In this document: in pieces, positions 25,301 through 38,253 of the stretch | Layout of the letters: the number at the start of each line of letters is the position of its first letter | Numbering within the stretch: position 1 is the stretch's first letter | Source: Notospermus geniculatus | Taxonomy: Eukaryota; Nemertea; Pilidiophora; Heteronemertea; Lineidae | Assembly (NCBI GenBank): GCA_002633025.1 | Contig: NMRB01000170.1 | Location: 80,702 to 144,701, forward strand | Reading direction: 5' to 3' | DNA length: 64,000 bases | Program-made: the position numbers and the translations under genes | Notes under the pieces: generated by a model | What the model was told of the DNA's origin: nothing | The model's input: only the letters and a program-made list of their open reading frames with translations | Databases searched by the model: none

Positions 25301-28300
25301 AGCTTAAACTCTCCTGAATGCAAAACATGATTAATTTCCTCATGTACGTCAACAACTAATGAATATCAAAGAGCCTAATGAGTGAATGAAGTACAATTAA
25401 TTGGATACCTTTGTGTGGTCCATTTAAGGTCGCTCTGCTTGACCTTGATTATGTTTCCAATGAGTTGAGACAAATGATTTCATGGAGAATATATCTTGAG
25501 GACTAACATCTGTGGGAATAGGCCTATTTCTTTATACAATGGAAAGGGTCATATTCTTTTACACTGGAAAAGCTTCTTGCACATTCCCTTAGTCCAGATG
25601 ATGATCGTTGTGAAAGCTCGAGTTATCAGAATACTATTATTATTGTTGGTGTAAATTTGATGAGAATAAATTCATCTTTGACCTTGACATTGGAAAACAT
25701 CATATCTGACCTAGACCTTTGGTCTTTATTTCGACTCTGACATGATGAAGGAGGTAGGTAGGTGGTGACAATTCCTGAAGTAATGCAATGAAATGATAAG
25801 AAAAGTCATTTCAAACATAGAACAGTTGCTTGCGCAGTCGAAGCGCAAGTAAACTTGAACTGGACTTGATGCTTGCATGGTAAAAAATGGCCTTTAGGTA
25901 ACAGCCCATCCCTTTTATCACTGCCACTGACCTTTTCACCTTTCTCCTTGGACAAAAAAGTGCTCTAATGATGCCTATCCCATCTGTGAGCATCCATATA
26001 GATCGATAAAATAGAAAATTGGCTGCTTTGATTTATGTTGGCGTGGGAGGCTGAGTGGTGTTTATGGATGAGGGAGTAGCAGTGGGTGATGAGCCAGGCC
26101 CATGTGACTCATCACTCCTACCATCAGGGAACTTATGAATGAACTTGTTGATCGAAGAATCATACCATTGGTTGATTTACATCAGCATGCCATCAATTCA
26201 TGAGCTCCAGCCTTTATGCAATTAATTATTTCTTGGGATTGTGCCTGCTTCTTCATTCATTGGTTGAGGCAGTTTTCCCAAGTTTATTGATGCAGGAGTG
26301 GCTGTAGTTTGATGCAACCGGTATCGGATGCCCATGATGAATGACACAGCTGATGATGATCAAGATCTGTTGAGATGTCCAATTTGCCATAGCAATTTTC
26401 ACAGGTTACCATCATTTGAGCATCCAACCCTCTTCAAGACATCAGGCACGTTAGCATAATGCTCAATTTGGTAGACTGGGAGTGGCATGTTTCCGCCATT
26501 CATGATTCTCATGACTCATGGTTATGATGACATGAAGTTAAGACTTGTTGACTTGAAGATCTTAACAAAACTGCCATGGTTATAATAGAGGGATTATCAC
26601 AGTTGCAAGACTGTGTTTCGTCTTGAAGCAATTTTGAGTTCTAGAATGGCAAGAGATGGGTGTATGTCACATAATGGCAGGAATTCAATGCTAGAATTTC
26701 CCAGACAAGTGATGAGAACAATATTTCTTGATTTTAGACTTCTTTTCAGCAGAGGATGCTTCTTTCAGTTTTTACAGAAGAGCAGCTCTTGATCCACGGT
26801 CTTATTGCCAACACCTCAACATGCATTTGTGTTGCTGAAACTCCCTCTGCCATTGCATGGATATGGGGTGCTTCCACCCCTTGTATTGTGACCCTGATTT
26901 ACTTAGACCTCCTGCGAGGTAGAATAATCTTGCTGTCTGTAAGGGTAAAGGCAAAAAGAGAACCACACTTGTGTCCTTTTGTCAACACTTCAGATGTCTG
27001 GGGTGAAGTTTCATTTAAATCATTTGACAACAACTCCATCAAGGCTTTTGGCTGGTTGCAGTACCTCAGCATTTTGATTTCAGTCCATCAATGAATAAGT
27101 AATATTGAAGTGAACTTGCCTGTTAATGTGCCCATAGCCATAAATTTGCTTGTCAGTTTCCCGTCACGTTTGGACTAGGTAGGTAGACCATTGGGAGGGT
27201 ACAGGCCCCAGAGGACTCCTCTTTTAGTGATGGATGACTTGTAATGCTGATGTCATGAGGTGATGGATGCACGCCTTATCTTTGCAAAAATCTTTGATTA
27301 AATCAAAGTTGAAACTTCATGAAGGAGATGGAGATCTACAAGCTTTGAAGGAGTTTGTAAAGCTATTTATTTTCAAGACCAAATTGACTGTCTTTCAGCA
27401 CCTGACCTTTCTTAGTTTGGTCGATTTGAACTGATAGAATTGTAGGTGGAATGACCCCTGCTATCAACACCCATCAGCACTGACAGGGAATCAACATTAG
27501 CTTCTCAGGACCAATCTTATTTTCAAAGGAGTTTTAATAGGAATAGGGTTGCATATTGACCCAATAGAGCTTGGCAGTTCTGATGTTGAAAATAGGATTA
27601 ATACCACAAGGAAATGATATCAGGCAGCAGCAGTTTCTCACAATTGCTGGTCAATATCTCGGTAATGGTGAGAGCGCTGTGATTCATTCACTTTGACAAG
27701 GTGAAGTCAATTTTTTAGTGGGCATCCCACTCACCATGCAACTCTGGGTGAGGATGTTTGAAGTTGACGTACCCTCTGAAGAACTTTCGACCATGTCCAA
27801 AGACCAAAATATCCTGTACAAAATGGTGTTTGGCTTGGATGATGGTTCAGTGATTGCATGAAATACCAGTTCCTCTGATCCCATGTGGATGAGGTTGCCT
27901 AGAATTCTTCCTCCCTTTTGAGAGATTCGTACCAACATTCACCCATCTTCTCTATGCTGTCATTCTTCAGCATTCCCATCCTAGTGTCATTACCATTGTC
28001 TTCATTAATGCCTCATCTACCCAATATAGATTTTCAAAGAGTAAAAGGTACAAAGTGGCAAGGAGTCGGAAGTTGTTGAGGAATTGTAAAGAGAGTGAGA
28101 TTCATCCTTTAGTTCAGCACTAATGGCGTCTTCCTTCACTGATTTCAAGTAGATGAAGTAGGCAGACTTGTGAATAAAGGTGTGAGCTTTTGACTTTTAT
28201 GAGGTTTTAACTCTTTTAAACAAGTGTATATCTAAAGTCATTGCTGATAGAACAAGAAATTGCTTGTGAGATAAAATTGGAGTTTCCAAATGTGAGCTAT

Positions 28301-31156
28301 TGCTGTGATGCAGACTGTTGTCTTTCGAAGTAGTGTATTTGCAGGGCCCATTTCAAAACGCTTAACCTAATGACTAGAAACAAAAGCTTTGAGTATAAAG
28401 GTTAGCTTGCACAGTCTTGCAATAAGTTATTCATCAGGGGTTCCTCTCATAGTCAAAACAGAATTTGGGAGATTTTTTCCTAAACTGGCATCCTGAAACG
28501 TAATTATGCAAAATACCTGACTTGCTTCGTGGAACTCTCCCATCCACTTGAATCAGCAAAAGTTTAATTTCAAGATGTTCGTAAGGGCCATTGAGTCAGG
28601 TCTGTGGCGGAAAAATCTAAATTGCGGTGTATCACATTTAGGTTAATGCCCTGCCTGAATGAATCTCAAGATTCTTGTGTGGGAGGAGATGTAATGTCAT
28701 GGAAGAACTGCAGTCCCCGCTAACATAATAGGGCTGGACTAATCTGCTGAGAAAGAAGCTGTTGTGCTGTGGTATGTCCTATACTACCAGGATTGAGGCC
28801 CGCCTTTCTCTTAACCACTTGGCTATGGAAATTTGTGTCATTATGATGTCATGTAGTGCACTTACATGTAAGTATGTGACACCATGCATGCATCATGACA
28901 TCATGGCTTGAATTCTGGTCTATTGTGGTGAAAAGTTCTTAAGTTTTGTTCCAAAATAGCGTAAGAACATAATGTATTATGTGGGTGTGGGTGTGTATAA
29001 CCTGCATCAGCTGTGTAAGCATCCGTTTAACCCATAATTTTCCGGCCGACCTTTTCTATACCGTGTCTTGATGGATTTACATGATTGATTAACATAATGA
29101 CGGGATAAGGCAAGTCTGTGTACTGCTGAGCAGGAAGTCTTGCTTAATCCACACAATTAACACCATGAAATAAACGGATGCTGTGATGAATGGAACGGCA
29201 GCTCAACATCATTTTATCATCATTCTTGTTTTCTCCGGCGCCGCAAATGTCAAAATAATAAAAATTATTGTGATATGGATGTTAACGCTTTAATAACTGA
29301 GTTTTTTGAGAAATATACATGTTGAATGAAGTCCTCCAAGTCGGTAATGCTGATATGAGTGATGAACTTTTGCCATCATCAGCTACTTTTCTGGCAATGT
29401 GTATGTTGTACTTTGAGAACCTTTGAAGCTGACAATGTAACTGGTTTTTTAGGGGGGGTGTGACTGGCTCCATGGTAAATACAGTTACTAATAGTATACT
29501 GGTTCAGTAAATAAAGTGTTGGATAGAAAATTGCTGGTCTGCGCGTTGTTTACCAAGCAGGGCTGACCTTGGGAGTCACCTGGCTCATTATTCTTTCGAA
29601 CTCCATTTTTGTTTCCCAGATCCGCCTTGTCAATGGTGGCTCCCTTATCTTCTTGTTTCACTAATCCACTGCGCTGATGAAAAAATAGTTATGCCTCATA
29701 TCACTTTTGACTGATCCACAGTTAATGAGGGATTGCATACATGCTGATCTCACTCCTAAAGAGAATGTCAAAAAATAGATTGACGAGCCATGAAAGCAAT
29801 GTTGTCAGATCTAATGTGATCAGGTCCTGTTCTGTGTGGTATTGTCTTATGAAACAGAAGTATGAGTTTGAGGTCTGCTCCAGTCTCCAAGCCCCTCTTC
29901 ATCCAAAGTTTGACTTCATTGAGTACAACCCTCTGTCATCAAGTGGCTGTGGCCCTTGCAAATCATGGACTTTCGTCACACTTTCGTCTGCATTCAACTG
30001 TTGTGAAAGAGAGCTGACTCTAATGGTAGTTTTCACCACCCCTCACATTCTAATATTAGTAGCTGGCTAATTGTCAGACCCAAGAAACCCAGTCTTAGAA
30101 TTCTCACATGTTTTGCAGTCATAACCAGTCACCCACGCATAAAGTCTGTGCTTTACCTCAGAAATTGGTGACCACATCACATTTGCTTCTGAAATATTAA
30201 TTTCTTGCTTACCTGGTTGCTCTTTCCTTAGAAACCCATCCCGGAGCTCCTGATGATATCCTAGGTGTTACACCAATTTTATCATCACCTTGGTAGGAAT
30301 TTGATGTACTAAATTAATAAACAGATGATGAAGATGCTGCTTTATTGAATAGATCACCCCCAAATGGGATATATCTCATAATTATGTCAAAACACGTGCT
30401 ACTGTACCCAGTGGGCCATTTATTGGTGTATCCTGCCCAGTATCTTCTTCACTTTCTCTGAGATGCCAATGTGAAATGAGCCAAGCAAAGATAGCACTAT
30501 CTTCATTTTTATCACACTCAATTGTGACATTGTATACATTATATCTAATGTAGAATACATGTTCCTCTTCCTACACATTTCCTATGCAATCAGGACATCA
30601 CATGCTTTCTCATTCAGAATTCGAGCTGGCATCATCTACGTAGCAGAAAAAAGAGCCCATTTCCTGCTCATTCCATCACTTAGTTGCATTTGCATTGAGC
30701 GGCAATGGCCAGAAAGGTCTGAAATCACTGCGGATGTATATCGGCTAACCCCAAGAGTATACACGATGGTAACTTAACCAGTTTAGTCAATTTGTGATGG
30801 TCTTTGATCACTGCATTTTCTTCAAGATTGCTGACAGCTTGCTGCTTTAATCAAAGCAACTACAAATAACTGGCTCTGTACCAAATCAGAAGAGTGACTA
30901 AATATTCTAATCAGCCATGGTCAGAGATAAGTCCCAAGCATCAGCACAACTCGATATCATCACAGCCTGTCCTTGCTACACATGACATCTCTCTGTATAG
31001 CGTAAAACCAAAATACCAGGATTTGGGTGCTGTAACATGATTGGCTCTTTTCCACATAGTTATCGCTACTATTGATTTCCTGATGATGTGATCTGAGTCT
31101 CTAGCTTTACAATATGGAGTAGAACTATTTTTATACCCAAACTCTATCAAAAATAT
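22315..31156. other. Intron 2 centre, nothing recognised
   Basis: Almost 9 kb without a recognisable exon, tandem repeat or inverted repeat. ORFs reach at most 112 codons (26756-27094) and none resembles a known family. Confidence 0.45.
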
Positions 31157-33163
31157 GAATTTTCTGTGCATTACTAAGCCATAATGTAGCATGGGTGGAT
31201 ATCTTACCATAATTCCGCTATGCCAGGAGATCATGATATGAATTTTTAATCGTCCATCCTGTTTAACACTTTAGAGGCTACTGCCCTTTTACTACCACCA
31301 AATGTCAAGATGGAGCACTATTAAGTTTTCAAAGTGGCCTAATCCATGCTACTCACCAGTGGTATTCAGTTGCACTTTCTCTTTGTGATAGTTAAATTGT
31401 AGCTAATTCCGTGATCCAGATGCAAAATGTCATTGGGACATGTGCCTTTAAACTCAGTTGACGTAAATTTCATAGAAATCCCCCTTTCAGATTGTGAACC
31501 ATCTAATTCAAGCTCAAAATTCCTAAAATGATAGCTTACATTCTCCACTTAACCTTGCGTGACTATTTCAAAATGTCAGTTCTAAATGCGGATGTCAAAA
31601 GTTGAAATCAGAGGTTGAATGAACAATTTAAACAGCCTACTATCTCAGTGACTTCTTGCTGCTCTGTTGGATAAAGCGTTTAATCTTCCAGTCATTACAT
31701 ATCATAGGTGATGTTCATCTTATCTATTTCACGTTCAATATCATTTGAAATCTATGGGTGGGTGGGTTCAGGGTTGTTCAAGACTGAGTATAAGTGAACA
31801 GTAAAGAGCTTACTGACAGATGATGTTGTTGATTGGTATGATCAAGCAATTTGTATCTAATGTAGGAGGAAACCGGTGGCCTGAAGAAAACTTATGTGGA
31901 TACCAGTGATGGCAGCAGCTGGTTAAGAGATGAGTCCATTGCGAGTGCATTAGTTAATTTCTGTAAGTCAGCATTGCACTGACAAGATTCCCCCGTAATT
32001 ACCAGAATATCGCCCAAAAATATGCCATAGTTTAATGCTTCACTCCCATCATAACAGTGCACAATCACTGATTTAATTCAGTGAATCAAAAGGCATGCTC
32101 CAACATCATTTCAAAACTATTCCACTGTGGATAAGAGTGAATTACAATGGTATTAGAATTTTCTGTGCATTACTAAGCCATAATGTAGCATGGGTGGATA
32201 TCTTACCATAATTCCGCTATGCCAGGAGATCATGATATGAATTTTTATTCGCCCATCCTGTTTAACACTTTAGAGGCTACTGCCCTTTTACTATCACCAA
32301 ATGTCAACATGGAGCACTATTAAGTTTTCAAAGTGGCCTCAATCCATGCTACTCACCAGTGGTATTCAGTTGCACTTCCTCTTTGTGATAGTTAAATCGT
32401 AGCTAATTCCGTGATCCAGACTCATGCAAAATGTCATTGGGACATGTGCCTTTAAACTCAGTTGACGTAAATTTTCATAGAAATCCCCCTTTCAGATTGT
32501 GAACCATCTAATTCAAGCTCAAAATTCCTAAAATGATAGCTTACATTCTCCACTTAACCTTGCGTGACTATTTCAAAATGTCAGTTCTAAATGCGGATGT
32601 CAAAAGTTGAAATCAGAGGTTGAATGAACAATTTAAACAGCCTACTATCTCAGTGACTTCTTGCTGCTCTGTTGGATAAAGCGTTTAATCTTCCAGTCAT
32701 TACATATCATAGGTGATGTTCATCTTATCTATTTCACGTTCAATATCATTTGAAATCTATGGGTGGGTGGGTTCAGGGTTGTTCAAGACTGAGTATGGCA
32801 GTGAACAGTAAAGAGCTTACTGACAGATGATGTTGTTGATTGGTATGATCAAGCAGTTTGTATCTAATGTAGGAGGAAACCGGTGGCCCGAAGAAAACTG
32901 TATGTGGGTACCAGTGATGGCAGCAGCTGGTTAAGAGATGAGTCCATTGCGAGTGCATTAGTTAATTTCTGTAAGTCAGCATTGCACTGACAAGATTCCC
33001 CCGTAATTACCAGAATATCGCCCAAAAATATGCCGTAGTTTAATGCTTCACTCCCATCATAACAGTGCAGAATCACTGATTTAATTCAGTGAATCAAAAG
33101 GCATGCTCCAACATCATTTCAAAACTATTCCACTGTGGATAAGAGTGAATTACAATGGTATTA
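31157..33163. repeat. Tandem duplication of about 1.0 kb
   Basis: Copies at 31157-32155 and 32156-33163, both opening GAATTTTCTGTGCATTAC and ending GAATTACAATGGTATTA. They are very similar, with small indels and no N at the junction. No coding content is conserved between copies. Confidence 0.9.
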
Positions 33164-34115
33164 TGAATGTCACTGCATAGAGCAGTTAATTCTGTAGCTG
33201 TATCTCCCGGCTACAAATGTCAATCAAAGAAAATGGGCGGAGCATTGTGTGTCCATGCAATGGCAGCAAGACAATACCACACGTTCCATGAAAAGACTGT
33301 GTGTTATTCCGGCGTGGTTTTTCTCAATGAGGACTGGTTTAAAAATTTCATACAAGGGACTTATTTGGGTTTTCTATTCTTTGACAGGATATGTTCAAAA
33401 TATGCTTTATGCAACCTTGTGCATATTGCATATATTACGCATGTCATAAATTGATGAGTTAATTAGGTCACGCCTCTGACTTAACGCGTGCTTGGATCTC
33501 ACGGCAAGGACGTGCCAGATTCGTCAATGGCGATCACTTACGCCACGTGAACCACTAATATTTCATGCCAGCTATTGTAACAGAGAACTGTACCTGTTAA
33601 GGTGTCGGTCTGCTCATAATTGGTTGGTAACACCTTGCAGGTACACGTGCATTTGTCCGGAATTTGATACTGTTCTTTAATGCCTATGTACCAAAGATAA
33701 ATTCTGAGTGGGCTCTTTGGATCATTCAATGCTGTGACTGAACTAGGATATAGATGGATTTAGCTATCAGGACCAGTCCAATGGATTCAAGTCTTACGAA
33801 TTCCAAGGACCCTGCTTCTTGAAGGACAATTCTTCTATTGCCTTCTCTGGGATTTGAACTTTTGGACTTAATGAAAGTTTGCAGTGATGGAAAGCAATGA
33901 TAAGGATATCAGGAAATTCATGACTGCAGCTGTGTATGTTGGTGAAGAGGATTTCCCAAGGAATCTGTGAATCCCTTTTCCCGAGGAGACAGTATTGAAC
34001 ACTTACTGTAAAAAATTAAACATTGACAGTGGAAAAATGCATTTACACTCCCTTCAGTTATCAGTTTTTGCAACATGCAACTTGCTCCTTCTTATCCTGT
34101 GTCCCTTTTCTGCAG
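33164..34115. other. End of intron 2, nothing recognised
   Basis: Non-coding sequence up to the acceptor of exon 3. Confidence 0.5.
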
Positions 34116-34232
34116 GGTATCATTGTGACTTCAACAACCGGACAACATGCAATTGGGTCATGGAAAATATAACGCCGAACATTACTGGATTAGTCTTGGC
34201 AAAGGGCAGCTATGCGGACAAGGCCCCAAATG
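34116..34232 (+). CDS. Exon 3: start of MAM domain 1
   Basis: A 117-base phase 1-1 exon (acceptor CTTTTCTGCAG, donor GTAAGT). The peptide begins GYHCDFNNRTTCNW, the usual start of a MAM domain: Cys-x-Phe followed by a Cys-x-Trp. It has three N-glycosylation sequons (NRT, NIT, NIT), which fits an extracellular protein. MAM domains are about 160-residue beta-sandwich adhesion or interaction modules found in meprins, receptor phosphatases, neuropilins, ALK and MALRD1. This first exon is short (39 residues) compared with the matching exon of MAM 2 (86 residues). Exon 4 follows after only 391 bases. Confidence 0.85.
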
Positions 34233-34312
34233 GTAAGTAAAGTTTCATGTATAGACAGCTAATACCTTTAATTTCAGGTAAGTACATGTGCCACAACATA
34301 ATCATGAAAGGA

Positions 34313-34362
34313 ATTTACCAAATGCTCAATTTTAGTAATTTACTAAATGCTCAATTTTAGTA
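34313..34362. repeat. 25-bp direct repeat, two units
   Basis: Two adjacent copies with the core AAATGCTCAATTTTAGTAA, in the intron between exons 3 and 4. Confidence 0.85.
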
Positions 34363-34623
34363 ACTGAAAATTTACCAGCACCACAGCAAAAAAGAGTGAC
34401 ATAATTGGTAAAGTACATTGGACCCTTCCCTGTGCGCAAGTCCAGTATGGTTAGTACATTTGAATATATATTGCCAGTGCACCTCACCTTTGGCCCCTTT
34501 GTGGGTGCAATCAAAATGCTATATATTATACTTTTAGGGGGTCACAATATGTATATTGTCTAATGTCGTATTATCTGTCCCAAAATGTGTTACTGAAAAT
34601 ATTTCTGACTCATTTCCATCCAG

Positions 34624-34731
34624 GGTCCAGACTTGCATGGTATCCATCTTCCAATAGTGACGCGCTGCTCAATAAAATGAGGAAACTAGGTCCCTCCTGT
34701 AACACTCATTTCAGAGTTTGCGCACCCCTAG
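34624..34731 (+). CDS. Exon 4: middle of MAM domain 1
   Basis: A 108-base exon starting after CCATCCAG in phase 1. It encodes GSRLAWYPSSNSDALL and then LGPSCNTHFRVCAPL. The pair of cysteines flanking an aromatic residue (SCNTHFRVC) is where MAM 2 has YCNNTSPYFQLC, which supports the alignment. The best donor is CTAG|GTAATT, in phase 1; the equivalent intron of MAM 2 is in phase 0, so the 3' border may be slightly wrong. The last 58 bases of this exon and its donor lie inside a tandem duplication (34674-35423 and 35424-36086), so an exon fragment without an acceptor recurs at 35424-35481. Confidence 0.8.
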
Positions 34732-35188
34732 GTAATTTCAGTATCCATCACGGTGCGTAATGCTATTCAAAGTAGGCCTAGGCCTATCGTGAACCTGCCT
34801 AACCACCTTATGTTCACATTATGAGGCAGTTTCAAATCTACGAACTAAGTTTCTCCTTATTTAACCCAACTGGTGCCTGTTTTTTATCCCTGAAGATTAT
34901 TTACTAATTAGTACTCGAATCCCTCTAACAGATGTTATTATGACTGATATATGATCATCATTGCACAATCTTACTTCCACAGAGGACTAATTAATAATTT
35001 TGCTGCAATTAGTGGATGTGTTGTGCTCCTATGACAATGAAATTTGTGTAAGATTACGCAACAAATGTATCATTAATCCTTTGATATGAAGCCCATGTTG
35101 GGAGTAGCAGAAATTTAGATTCTTTCACAAAGTTATGTCAGTTTGGATCAACTGTTGTAGTTATTGTTATGGCATCATAGAATGTTGA

Positions 35189-35293
35189 TTTAACTTTAAG
35201 TTGGGTTTTTGGCACAAGGAGTATTTAACTTTAAGTTGGGTTTTTGGCACAAGGAGTATTTAACTTTAAGTTGGGTTTTTGGCACAAGGAGTA
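35189..35293. repeat. 35-bp tandem repeat, three units
   Basis: Three identical units beginning TTTAACTTTAAGTTGGG. The second duplication copy has only one such unit near 35920-35953, so the array expanded or contracted after, or differs between, the copies. Confidence 0.9.
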
Positions 35294-35423
35294 TGAAAAT
35301 TCAAGTATTCCATCTTTAAGGAGCACCGAAAATAAAGCATGGTACTATTCGTTATTAGAGTCTGGCCAAACAAAAAGTTGGGGGGGGGGCATTTTGTGGA
35401 ATATTAATTGCATTTGAATAGGA

Positions 35424-35481
35424 AAAATGAGGAAACTAGGTCCCTCCTGTAACACTCATTTCAGAGTTTGCGCACCCCTAG
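35424..35481 (+). pseudogene. Duplicated 3' fragment of exon 4, without acceptor
   Basis: These 58 bases repeat the end of exon 4 (34674-34731), including the codons for KMRKLGPSCNTHFRVCAPL and the following GTAATT donor. The upstream half of the exon and its acceptor are absent; the preceding bases come from the end of the first duplication copy. It therefore cannot be spliced as the original exon is, and is best seen as a by-product of the tandem duplication, or of an assembly overlap if the duplication is not real. Confidence 0.7.
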
Positions 35482-36086
35482 GTAATTTCAGTATCCATCA
35501 CGGTGCGTAATGCTATTCGAAGTAGGCCTAGGCCTATCGTGAACCTGCCTAACCACCTTATGTTCACATTATGAGGCAGTTTCAAATCTGCAAACTAAGT
35601 TTCTCCTTATTTAACCCAACTGGTGCCTGTTTTTTATCCCTGAAGATTAATTACTTACATTAGTACTCGAATCCCTCTAACAGATGTTATTATGACTGAT
35701 ATATGATCATCATTGCACAATCTTACTTCCACAGAGGACTAATTAATAATTTTGCTGCAATTAGTGGATGTATTGTGCTCCTATGACAATGAAATTTGTG
35801 TAAGATTATGCAACAAATGTATCATTAATCCTTTGATATGAAGCCTATGTTGGGAGTAGCAGAAATTTAGATTCTTTCACACAGTTATGTCAGTTTGGAT
35901 CAAATATAGAATGTTGATTTTAACTTTAAGTTGGATTTTTGGCACAAGGAGTATGAAAATTCAAGTATTCCATCTTTAAGGAGCACCGAAAGTAAAGCAT
36001 AATGGTACTATTCGTTATTACAGTCTGGCTAAACAAAAAGTTTAGGGGGGCATTTTGTGGAATATTGAATTGCGTTTGAATAGGAA

Positions 36087-38101
36087 GAGGATTGCCAAGG
36101 TGTCAAATCTCACTGGAGTTACACTAAGGTGACTTGTAGGAGTGACAAAGGTGCTAAGTTGATTCCACCTGTTGTAGGAGAACTGCTGAAGCCAAAGTAA
36201 TATCTAGAAAGTTTACCTGGAGTTGAATTTCACCTGTGAACTTCTACCTCTCGTTGCTGGTTGTTGGCGAGTAAAGTTATGTGCTACAGGTCATATGAAT
36301 GTTCTGCCCGAAAGGTGTAAAATAAGTATGAAATTTGTTAGTTATCAGAGATGTTCATTGCATGAGAATAAAGTTGCAAGCTGAAATACATGTACATGTA
36401 CAACATATCTTTTACAATCCCCTATGACAAGAAATAGACATTACCAGTACCTAAATTTTAACTTCGTGTGAAACATCCCTTAACTCCCTGAATAATTTTG
36501 GTTTGGTCACACAAGCCTATTGTATTATTTTGGTTATCTGATCGACAGACATTATTGAATTCTTGTGCCGAGAGTGATGGATTAAAATTTGCAATACGAA
36601 GATTCGTTGCAGATCATCACATTCACCAAACATCAAATTTCCTAGATAATGCAGCATGGATCCTGCGGGAGTTTATACAATATTTCTGTTCTATGCAAGT
36701 GATCCAAGAAATTGATGAGAAATATTGAAAAATCATGAAGAATTTCCCAAGTTTCAGCTTATTTCATTTTGTGTAATAAACTCCGGAAAAGAGGTATTTT
36801 CTGGTTTATAATACCATGTGGGTATGAATGGAAATAGGAACACTGATATCTGAAATGGCAATGCAGTGCATTTTCTCGTCACTCTTCACAGTGATAGAGT
36901 AGGTGCCATCGCTTGGTCTAGTGTCAAAATTACTCATATTTTGGGCTCAACCACATAGTCTGTGCAGCGAGATATCATTTTCAAGTACCGGTACACCTCC
37001 ATGAACCCTACACCCCGCAAATCAGAAATTTTTATGTAAGAAGTTTATATCTGAAACTTTGATTAAAATTTGATTACATTGCTTTAGGGAGTGGCATCAG
37101 GATCGTAACTGGATACCTTCCTCAAGGTTAATCCAGAAGTCATTTCTCAATAGGCTTGTTAAGTGTTCTAGGTTGATTAATGTGGTTTCTCATTCTCACC
37201 ATGGATATTTGCTCACCTTTTGAATCTGGATGGAAAATTGAATGAGAAATCATGAAATTTCAATCACAAAATTGAATGAAATTAAGGGATTATAGGAAGG
37301 TCAGTCATCAAGTTAGATTATGATGTAATAAGTCTTGCATTTCAAGGGTATTACGGCCCCTGATTGGTCATAAAATGAAATTTTGAAAAGATGATCTTGA
37401 ATTTCAAATTAGGTCTCCTGGTCATGACAAAACAAACCTCTTGCTTCTGCTGAAGTTCTTTCCAGCTTCTAAGCATAACCATTTAACCACTGTGGTCAGA
37501 ACCTTGTACATTTCGGAAAAATCCTGGTGCCATCTCTGCATAGCATGAAGCAGAAGTCCTATGAATGCACCAACACTGATGTTGCTTGACTCTACTTTGA
37601 ATCCCACACTGAAGAATGAACACAATTCAAACTAACATAAGTTCATTTGAAAATGTTCTGCGGTAGATAAAAGGATATTGGAGTTGATGAATCATTGCAT
37701 ATTGGTAAGAAATTTCAATGTCTGATTCTAAAGAAGTCACTGATCATTTGTTTACCCTCATTCTAGCCTGAAGGTCCAAAGGTAACAGTAGCTTCAACCT
37801 ATGAAGAGGACACCACCGCCCCTTCAGCAGTTTTGTCTCCGGTTGCATTTGAGGTGTACAGTCTGTTAATTTCATGTGCTGCTATCATTTGATCCTATGG
37901 AATATTAAAGGGGATATTAGATAAGTTGATGTTTAAGTGTTGGTAGCTGGAGATGCGTCTTGCCTGTGAGGTGATACATACGTTGGAACAAGATTTTGAG
38001 AGTGCATGAAGTAGTGTAGGTGTGCTCCAGCCAACTTGTACATTTGTATTTGACATTTTGGCCCAAAGAGAAAGCAAGCACAAAAATCGACACACAATAT
38101 G
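36087..38101. other. Large MAM 1 intron, nothing recognised
   Basis: Non-coding. I looked here for the missing MAM 1 exon and found no segment combining phase 1 to 2, good splice sites and MAM-like strands. Confidence 0.4.
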
Positions 38102-38253
38102 ATGATAAATATAAAGTCAATTTCCAGATATTTGCAAATTTTTGACCCCAACCGGGGTCTTCTTCAGGCTTCTTGTAAAGTTCCAGCCTGAAGAAGACCC
38201 CGGTTGGGGTCGAAAATTTGCAAATATCTGGAAATTGACTTTATATTTATCAT
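38102..38253. mobile_element. Inverted repeat with 69-bp arms
   Basis: The arms at 38102-38170 and 38185-38253 are complementary except for about one base, with a 14-base loop. The arm includes GAAGAAGACCCCGGTTGGGG, itself a small hairpin (CCCCGG..). The word GACATTTTGGCCCA occurs on both sides (near 38052 and 38254), suggesting a long target duplication or local rearrangement. The motif resembles conserved ends of reverse-transcriptase elements of marine animals, as far as I remember; this is not proven here. Confidence 0.75.

Larger units (their letters stand above)
34674..36086. repeat. Tandem duplication including the end of exon 4
   Basis: Copies at 34674-35423 (750 bases) and 35424-36086 (663 bases). 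Both start AAAATGAGGAAACTAGG, inside exon 4, and end TTTGAATAGGA. Copy 1 is longer mainly because its 35-base unit is present three times where copy 2 has one. Confidence 0.9.
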
